Source of the DNA: an uncultured Clostridia bacterium | Lineage (GTDB): Bacteria; Bacillota; Clostridia; Oscillospirales; CAG-382 | Direction of reading: 5' to 3' | DNA: 64,000 nucleotides | NCBI GenBank assembly: GCA_947630765.1 | Contig: CANRIX010000003.1 | Location: 1-64,000 of the forward strand | In this document: positions 59,128-64,000 of the stretch, piece by piece | Numbering within the stretch: the stretch's first letter is position 1 | Layout: each line of letters opens with the position of its first letter | Made by a program: the position numbers and the translations under genes | The notes under the pieces: model-generated | Database searches by the model: none | The model's input: the letters and a program-made list of their open reading frames with translations, nothing else | Told to the model about the DNA's origin: nothing

Positions 59128-60405
59128 TCAGTTCTTTTCCCGGTAGTTCCGCATATTCTCCAGCAGCAGTGCCACGTCCTCGCGGGTCAGCTCGCCGTCC
59201 GCGTCCAGTAGACCGTCGCGGGCGGACAGAATGCCGGAGGAATCGGCGGACACCAGCGCCGCGCACGCCCACGCCGGGGTGGAGTCCAGATCCGAGAAGG
59301 TCTGCTTGGCGGAAAGCGCCGGGACGTCCAGCAGCGCCGTCGCCATGAACGCGGCGTCCGCCGCCGTGACGGGTTCGTCCGGGCGGAACAGCCCATTTTC
59401 GAGGTGCACCGCGCCCAGTTCGATGCCCTTCCGCAGGAAGCCGCGCTTGCCCGCCGTGAGCGCGTCGTCGTCCGCCGCTTCGCAGTCCGCCGTCGCCGTG
59501 ACGCCGTCCGCCTGCCCGCATGCGCAGAGCATCATGACGAGGCAGTCGATTTTGCTGACCGGCTTTTCCGGCTCAAACAGGTAGCCGTCCGCGCCGGTGC
59601 GGTAGGTCATCACCTCGTCCGCGCAGAGCCGGATCGCCGCGTTATGCGCCGGGGAGCCGGTCATGTCGACGAAGTGCAGCCCGGTCTTGTTCTTTTCGAC
59701 CGAAAACGTGACCGTTTTTTCCGGGGCGGACGCACCGTAGCGGTCGGACGCGACGTAGGAAAAGTCGTCCTTGCCGGTAAATCCCTCGTTCGGGGTGTAG
59801 ACGACGGACGCGCCGTCGAGCGTCAGCGTCCCGTGGCGGGGGTAGACCGTCACGCGGTAGGTCACGCCGTCGCCGTTCGGGTCGGGTGCGGTCAGCGAGG
59901 TGTAGCAGGCGACGGATTCGTAGGTTTCCGCCGTCGCGTCCTCCGCCGCAGGCGGGAAGTTTTCGCCGTCGAGCAGGGCGACCGTGCAGGTCAGCTCGCG
60001 GTTTTCCCAGCCGTCCGCTTTGGCGGTGAAGGTGAAGGTCGCTTCCGCGGGGGCGTTCTCCCCGCCCGACGCCGGAAGGAATTTCAGGTAATCCAGCGAG
60101 GACGCCGGGATGGTCTGTCCGGCGAGGACCGCCGAACCGTTGAGCAGAAGCAGTCCGCTTTCCGCCGCCGGAAGCGAATTGACGACGATGTACTCGGTCC
60201 CTTCCCCGGTCAGGTCGCAGAAATCCGTGCGGCTGAACGCAAGGTCGGCGTATCGCGGTGTGCAGAGCACGAGCGACGTCTGCCCGCGCAGCAGGTCGAG
60301 TGCGGGGGAAAGTGCGGCGGAGGTGCCGGACGTCCCGGTCGGGTCCGTCCCGCAGGCGGACAGGGCGAACGCGGCAAGCAATAGCATACAGATGAACCGT
60401 TTCAC
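59128..60405 (-). CDS. lipoprotein with Ig-like and SLH domains
   Basis: A 425-residue predicted lipoprotein. The start is GTG 60405, 12 nt after GAAAGGA, giving signal VKRFICMLLLAAFALSACG with the lipidated Cys at 18. After an unassigned region comes a bacterial Ig/cadherin-like repeat (about 200-245, TPNEGFTGKDDFSYVASD). The C-terminal half (about 250-425) looks like SLH repeats that bind secondary cell wall polymer, including FRPDEPVTAADAAFMA and AWACAALVSADSSGIL. Carrying both a lipid anchor and SLH repeats would tether it to membrane and wall at once. Confidence 0.78.
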   Translation of the reverse strand: MKRFICMLLLAAFALSACGTDPTGTSGTSAALSPALDLLRGQTSLVLCTPRYADLAFSRTDFCDLTGEGTEYIVVNSLPAAESGLLLLNGSAVLAGQTIPASSLDYLKFLPASGGENAPAEATFTFTAKADGWENRELTCTVALLDGENFPPAAEDATAETYESVACYTSLTAPDPNGDGVTYRVTVYPRHGTLTLDGASVVYTPNEGFTGKDDFSYVASDRYGASAPEKTVTFSVEKNKTGLHFVDMTGSPAHNAAIRLCADEVMTYRTGADGYLFEPEKPVSKIDCLVMMLCACGQADGVTATADCEAADDDALTAGKRGFLRKGIELGAVHLENGLFRPDEPVTAADAAFMATALLDVPALSAKQTFSDLDSTPAWACAALVSADSSGILSARDGLLDADGELTREDVALLLENMRNYREKN

Positions 60406-60436
60406 AAAAAACACCGTTCCTTTCGAGAACAGCTTA

Positions 60437-60465
60437 TTGCAATTCCAGTCAAAATATGCTATACT
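60437..60465 (+). promoter_or_regulatory. promoter of sir2 gene
   Basis: TTGCAA (60437-60442), 17-nt spacer ending TATGC, TATACT (60460-60465). It lies in the 98-nt divergent gap between the SLH lipoprotein and Sir2 genes. Confidence 0.75.
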
Positions 60466-60503
60466 CAAAAAAAGTGTGCGAAAAAAGAAAGGCGGGTCCC
60501 ACC

Positions 60504-61253
60504 ATGAAACCGATCACCGACCGCAAAATCGCGTCCGACGCCCTGCGCGACGCCCTCTCCCACGCGACGCATACCGTTTTCTTCGGCGGGGCGGGCGTTT
60601 CCACCGAAAGCGGCATCCCGGATTTTCGGTCCGCCGACGGGCTTTACCGCCGGGAAAGCCGCATTCCGCCCGAGATCATCCTCAGCCGGTCCTTTTTCGA
60701 CGCGTATCCGGCGGATTTCTTCGCGTTCTACCGCGAAAACCTGCTTTCCCCGAACGCCAAGCCCAATCCCGCCCACCTCGCGCTCGCGAAGCTGGAACGG
60801 GAAGGTCGTTTGGACGCGGTCGTGACCCAGAACATCGACGGACTGCACCAGGCGGCGGGCAGCAAACGGGTCTACGAGCTGCACGGCTCGGTCGAACGGA
60901 ACCGCTGTATGCGCTGCGGCAAGCGGTACGGGGTCGAAACGGTCGCCGACCCGTCGTCCGACGTGCCGCGCTGTGCGTGCGGCGGGATCATCAAGCCGGA
61001 CGTCGTGCTGTACGAGGAACCGCTCGACGACGACACGGTGCGCGGTGCGGTCAGAGCGATTGCACGGGCGGACACGCTGCTGGTCGCGGGGACGTCGCTG
61101 CGGGTCTACCCCGCCGCCGGATTGCTGCAATACTTCGCCGGGAAACGGCTGCTCCTCGTCAACTACGACGAAACCGACTGGGACGACCGCGCGACGCTCT
61201 GTATCCGCCGCCCGATCGGCGAACTGCTCGCCGACGCCGTCGGGATTGCGTAA
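60504..61253 (+). CDS. NAD-dependent protein deacylase, Sir2 family
   Basis: A 249-residue sirtuin that removes acyl groups from lysines using NAD. The NAD site is [18 protein letters not shown], the catalytic region TQNIDGLHQ with the active His in [11 protein letters not shown], and the zinc site pairs CMRC with [12 protein letters not shown] and VNYDETDWD complete the fold. ATG 60504 follows AAAGGCGG; the ORF-track start overlaps the -10 box. It is a single-gene unit ending at the terminator near 61270. Confidence 0.93.
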   Translation: MKPITDRKIASDALRDALSHATHTVFFGGAGVSTESGIPDFRSADGLYRRESRIPPEIILSRSFFDAYPADFFAFYRENLLSPNAKPNPAHLALAKLEREGRLDAVVTQNIDGLHQAAGSKRVYELHGSVERNRCMRCGKRYGVETVADPSSDVPRCACGGIIKPDVVLYEEPLDDDTVRGAVRAIARADTLLVAGTSLRVYPAAGLLQYFAGKRLLLVNYDETDWDDRATLCIRRPIGELLADAVGIA

Positions 61254-61269
61254 ACGTCCCACCCGAACG

Positions 61270-61318
61270 AAAAAACCGGGGTCCGTACCGTATGCCGTAC
61301 AGATCCCGGTTTCCTTTA
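61270..61318. terminator. bidirectional terminator after sir2
   Basis: AAAAACCGGG-G-TC pairs with GA-T-CCCGGTTT, with an inner GTAC/GTAC pairing; T-rich on the plus side. It separates sir2 from the convergent ParB-like gene. Confidence 0.7.
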
Positions 61319-61343
61319 GTTCCACTCCGAAAGCCCTGTGATT

Positions 61344-61934
61344 TCAAGGCATTCCTGTTTCGATTGTCATCTGTTTCTCCAATGTGAGTACGTTATCCCT
61401 GCGTAAAAACAACTCACCCTTTTCATTTTCATAAAACAACGTCAACATATCCTCGGATGCCCCATATAAGAACAAATCCGGGACCAGATTCTGTAGTTGC
61501 ATCCGTTCTTTATAAGAAGTTTTCGTAAGCAGATTATGACTCCTATCGCATCGCTCTATCCACAGTTTTTGATATGCGCTTTTATCTATGATGCGATTTC
61601 CCAAATGCTTTATATGGGATAACTTGAATCTCTTGCACCAATCAATATCCTCTTTATACAGCATTTGCCCAACTGGATTCGTAACAATCTCATCAGTATC
61701 ATAGACTACCGGCAAAACAAAAACACCGTTTTTGTAAGCAACATATGCCCTTGTATGACCGTCTGTAAGTGTATATGTATCGTTCCCAAAATCATGAACT
61801 GGCAAGGGCTGAAAATCGTTCATATGCCGTGGATCAAACCATTTCGTTACAGATGAGATCTTTTCCGAACTAAGATATATTTGACTAAGACCGAGCAGAT
61901 CAATATTTATCAACTTTATTCCACGGAATTCCAT
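61344..61934 (-). CDS. AT-rich ParB/sulfiredoxin-like protein
   Basis: A 196-residue protein with a ParB-like N-terminal nucleotide-binding fold: an early interacting strand (IKLINIDLLGLSQIYLS), PLPVHDFGNDTYTLTDGHTRAYVAYKNG and VVYDTDE match the layout of ParB/Srx domains with a GHTR motif. The C-terminal half is unassigned and helical. Base composition is strikingly different: 38% GC in 61501-61560 against 70% in 61081-61140 of sir2, and codons are AT-ending. This points to recent acquisition. Possible roles are small-molecule kinase or nucleotide-binding regulator; none can be proven. Confidence 0.65.
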   Translation of the reverse strand: MEFRGIKLINIDLLGLSQIYLSSEKISSVTKWFDPRHMNDFQPLPVHDFGNDTYTLTDGHTRAYVAYKNGVFVLPVVYDTDEIVTNPVGQMLYKEDIDWCKRFKLSHIKHLGNRIIDKSAYQKLWIERCDRSHNLLTKTSYKERMQLQNLVPDLFLYGASEDMLTLFYENEKGELFLRRDNVLTLEKQMTIETGMP

Positions 61935-61960
61935 TTTTTCAAATTCCTTTTCTATATTTT

Positions 61961-61980
61961 CCTACCCTATAACGGGTAGG
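61961..61980. repeat. inverted repeat upstream of the ParB-like gene
   Basis: CCTACCC-TATAAC-GGGTAGG, a 7-bp inverted repeat in the AT-rich 96-nt gap between the MFS stop and the ParB-like start. No T-run follows on the minus strand, so an operator or weak hairpin is as likely as a terminator. Confidence 0.5.
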
Positions 61981-62030
61981 AACAGTCTAAGATTTTAATA
62001 GATTCAAATCTCGATTTCTATGTTTGCTTG

Positions 62031-63335
62031 TCAAGTCCCGGTTCGCTTTCCCTCGTCTTTTGCGGTCGATTCCGTAAACGTATACTTCATAAGAATCCTT
62101 CCGAACAGCAGGCAGACGGCGATCCCGACGATCCCGAGAAGAAACATGACGAGAGCGGCGCCGGAGCCTTTTCCCACGCCGAAGGCGCCCGCGAGCAGTC
62201 CGTCCGGCTTTGCCCGCGCCATCCACGGTTCGCAAACCTTGTCCACCAGGAACCCGCCGACAAACGTGCCGATCGGAATGGTGAAAAACTGCATCGTGTT
62301 CCGGCAGGAATACACGCGTCCCTGCATTTCCGGCGGAATGGTGCTGCGCAGGATCACGTCGAGGTTCGCGCTCATGATCGGGACGACGGACCAACCGACG
62401 ACCTGGGCGACGCACCACCATACCGGCGTCCGCGCAAACGCGAGGATGAAATTTTCCGTACCCAAAGAAAACAGCATCGTCAGCCAAATGACCCGAATGC
62501 GGTTTTTCGGCGCGGGAAGTACGGTTGCCGCGAGGCTTCCGATCAGCGTCGCGATGCCGGCGCACGACGTGACGATGCCCAGCACCGCTTTTCCGCCGTT
62601 TTCACGGGAAAGCACATAGGGCGGAAGCACCGCGTCAAACGCGGATGCCGCGAAATTCACGCCCGCAAGGAACAGGATCAGCCAAAGCAGCAACCCGTTC
62701 CGGCGCAAATAGGACAAACCGGCTTTCGCGCTCGAAAAAACGGTCTCCTTCGCGCCGTCAACGCGTTGCTTTTCCAGCGGCGGGATCCGCACGAAACCCG
62801 CCAACGCCGCAAACGCCGCCGCGAAGGTCGCAAGGTCCACGGCGATCACGCCGTCCATGCCCGTGGCCGCGTAAAGGGACGTCGCGATGACAGGATGTAA
62901 AATCGTGACGAGCGCGTTTGAAAACGACCGCAGACCGCTCGTCCGCTGATACTGCGCCTTCGGCGTGATCTGCGTCATGGCCACTTCGCCGGCGGGCTGC
63001 TGCACCGTATTCATCAGGCCGCTCACCGCATTCAACGCGTACAGATGGACCGGGCGCAGGGCGTCGATTTTCAGCAGAATCAGAACCAGAACGGTGCATC
63101 CGGCGGCGAACGTGTCGCAGAAAAGCATGGTCCGCTTTTTATCCCATCGGTCGGAAAGCGCCCCGGCAAAAATGCTTGTCAGCACATACGGCGTATAGGA
63201 ACAGATGGACAGAAGCGCCGTTTGCAGGGCCGAGCCGGTCTTTTCGTACAGCCATACCGTCAGCGCGAACCCCGTCATGGCGCTGCCGAGCTGGGAAAGC
63301 GACTGCGTCGACCATAGGATCAAAAAGGGTTTCAT
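62031..63335 (-). CDS. MFS transporter, macrolide-efflux (DHA3) type
   Basis: A 434-residue, 12-segment major facilitator. MKPFLILWSTQSLSQLGSAMTGFALTVWLYEKTGS opens helix 1-2 as in MefA/DHA3 efflux proteins, and the loop motif GALSDRWDKKRTMLFCD (near residue 55) is the family motif A. Drug efflux is the family role, substrate unproven. ATG 63335 overlaps the NUDIX stop as ATGA; the ORF-track start at 63407 lies inside the NUDIX gene. Confidence 0.88.
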   Translation of the reverse strand: MKPFLILWSTQSLSQLGSAMTGFALTVWLYEKTGSALQTALLSICSYTPYVLTSIFAGALSDRWDKKRTMLFCDTFAAGCTVLVLILLKIDALRPVHLYALNAVSGLMNTVQQPAGEVAMTQITPKAQYQRTSGLRSFSNALVTILHPVIATSLYAATGMDGVIAVDLATFAAAFAALAGFVRIPPLEKQRVDGAKETVFSSAKAGLSYLRRNGLLLWLILFLAGVNFAASAFDAVLPPYVLSRENGGKAVLGIVTSCAGIATLIGSLAATVLPAPKNRIRVIWLTMLFSLGTENFILAFARTPVWWCVAQVVGWSVVPIMSANLDVILRSTIPPEMQGRVYSCRNTMQFFTIPIGTFVGGFLVDKVCEPWMARAKPDGLLAGAFGVGKGSGAALVMFLLGIVGIAVCLLFGRILMKYTFTESTAKDEGKRTGT

Positions 63336-63784
63336 TTTTGATTGTCTGCCGCTTGCAGCCTGCAATGCAGTTCGTACAGGGCGGTTCGGTTTGAATCCCA
63401 TTGACATTTCGACCGTGCTTCGTCATACGGCAGCCAAACGCACGCAGTATGTTCGTGGGACAGCTTGATCTCTTCCGCACAGGCAAAGCCGAACGCATAT
63501 TCCGGCACGACGTAGGTATCCGGCACCCAGCTGCACAGATCCTTTTTCGGGAAACTATCGGTGGGGATGCAGCACATGGATTTCAGCCGCACCATGTTTT
63601 CGGCGTGGATCCCGCTTTCCTCGAAAACCTCACGCACCGCGGCCTGCAGGGGCGTTTCGTCATCTTCGCCGCCGCCGGCAAGGAATTGCCACTGGTCAAA
63701 ATCCGCACGGTGAAAGACGCAGTAAAGGGGGTTCCCGTCCACGATCCGATAGGGGATCGCCAGGATTTGAAACGGCGCTCTCAT
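63332..63784 (-). CDS. NUDIX hydrolase
   Basis: A 150-residue pyrophosphohydrolase. The NUDIX box GGGEDDETPLQAAVREVFEESG (about residues 37-58) is complete, with the metal-binding REVFEE core. The protein resembles dihydroneopterin-triphosphate or general nucleotide-clearing enzymes in length. It overlaps the MFS gene by ATGA, so the two are co-produced; the reason for this pairing is unknown. Confidence 0.88.
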   Translation of the reverse strand: MRAPFQILAIPYRIVDGNPLYCVFHRADFDQWQFLAGGGEDDETPLQAAVREVFEESGIHAENMVRLKSMCCIPTDSFPKKDLCSWVPDTYVVPEYAFGFACAEEIKLSHEHTACVWLPYDEARSKCQWDSNRTALYELHCRLQAADNQK

Positions 63785-63812
63785 CTTTCCCTCCGTAAAA
63801 TTGATTCCGTAT

Positions 63813-64000
63813 CTATTCCGACGTTTTTGCCTGCGATGCGCGGAAGGAGTCGCCGTTGAACTGGCAGATATGTTCGATCGCCTGCTCCTGCGTCAGCTCG
63901 TCCGCCGAAAGCGCTTCCCCGCTCCCCACGAGACGGCACTGCAGTCCGGCGCTCGCCAGCGCACGGACCTCGTCCGCCGTGAACAGGTAGTAGAACCACC
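63813..64000 (-). CDS. partial uncharacterised protein, C-terminal end
   Basis: The last 61 residues of a gene entering from the right edge: WFYYLFTADEVRALASAG, then an acidic helical stretch, ending ASQAKTSE with TAG at 63813-63815. The WFYYLFTADEVRALA element resembles the C-terminal region of some class I SAM-dependent methyltransferases, but this is weak. It lies 28 nt upstream of the NUDIX gene and may share its transcript. The ORF track missed it because the start is off-window. Confidence 0.5.
   Translation of the reverse strand, partial: WFYYLFTADEVRALASAGLQCRLVGSGEALSADELTQEQAIEHICQFNGDSFRASQAKTSE

Overview
The window looks like a chromosomal segment of a high-GC Clostridia-type Firmicute, probably an anaerobic gut member of the Oscillospiraceae/Ruminococcaceae. 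Supporting signs are Gram-positive AAAGGAGG-type ribosome binding sites, an NfnAB-type ferredoxin:NADP oxidoreductase, a YlbF-family protein, an SLH-domain lipoprotein, BioY, paired DUF421/DUF4363 proteins, and Trk potassium uptake. Genus-level assignment is not possible from this sequence alone. There are no rRNA or tRNA genes, insertion sequences, integrases or CRISPR arrays. Coding density is high. Strong third-position GC opens very long false antisense frames (up to 1850 codons), so most ORF-track lines are shadows.

Layout. 0-4.4 kb: DUF421/DUF4363 pair, rpe-vanY, two micro-ORFs and a Cys-rich DUF6062 protein, ending in a convergent gap with six DnaA-box-like 9-mers. 5.5-8.4 kb: trkA-trkH. 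8.7-13.1 kb: a DUF6198 membrane protein with a heterodimeric ABC exporter. 13.3-15.2 kb: a large anchored surface protein. 15.4-24.1 kb: one probable ten-gene transcription unit (dCMP deaminase, two lipoproteins, rimI, tsaD, an acyltransferase-like membrane protein, an adenylate-forming ligase, nadK, nfnA, nfnB). 24.2-28.0 kb: NatAB-type ABC transporter, a P-loop protein and a ThiF-rhodanese fusion. 28.1-30.1 kb: Gfo/Idh/MocA oxidoreductase and an alpha/beta hydrolase. 30.3-31.3 kb (minus): bioY-DUF1284 behind a BirA-type operator. 31.6-36.1 kb: an FAD oxidoreductase trio with DUF1667, then a MATE transporter. 46.4-36.1 kb (minus): an eight-gene unit (malic enzyme, NlpC/P60, miaB, ylbF, mutS, mutL, tgt, C39-like peptidase). 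46.5-47.9 kb: a tandem polysaccharide deacetylase. 52.0-48.0 kb (minus): yitT, FkbM methyltransferase, GH2 glycosidase and a small membrane protein. 52.3-60.4 kb: a second MATE protein, an orphan phage-tail-like protein, a second surface protein, an aminotransferase and an SLH lipoprotein. 60.5-64 kb: Sir2, an AT-rich ParB-like gene, and NUDIX-MFS.

Regulatory grammar is unusually clear. At least a dozen promoters share TTGACA-like -35, a spacer of almost always 17 nt, and an extended -10 of the form TRTGC-TATAMT. The most unusual non-coding signal is a dispersed element of about 200 bp. Two near-complete copies (8437-8626 and 30175-30381) match at 75 of 90 ungapped positions in the core. Their differences fall largely in a stem where four base pairs change by double substitution, which points to a selected RNA structure. 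A truncated third copy lies at 52151-52190. The general architecture recalls stand-alone HEARO/omega RNAs, but this could not be tested here.
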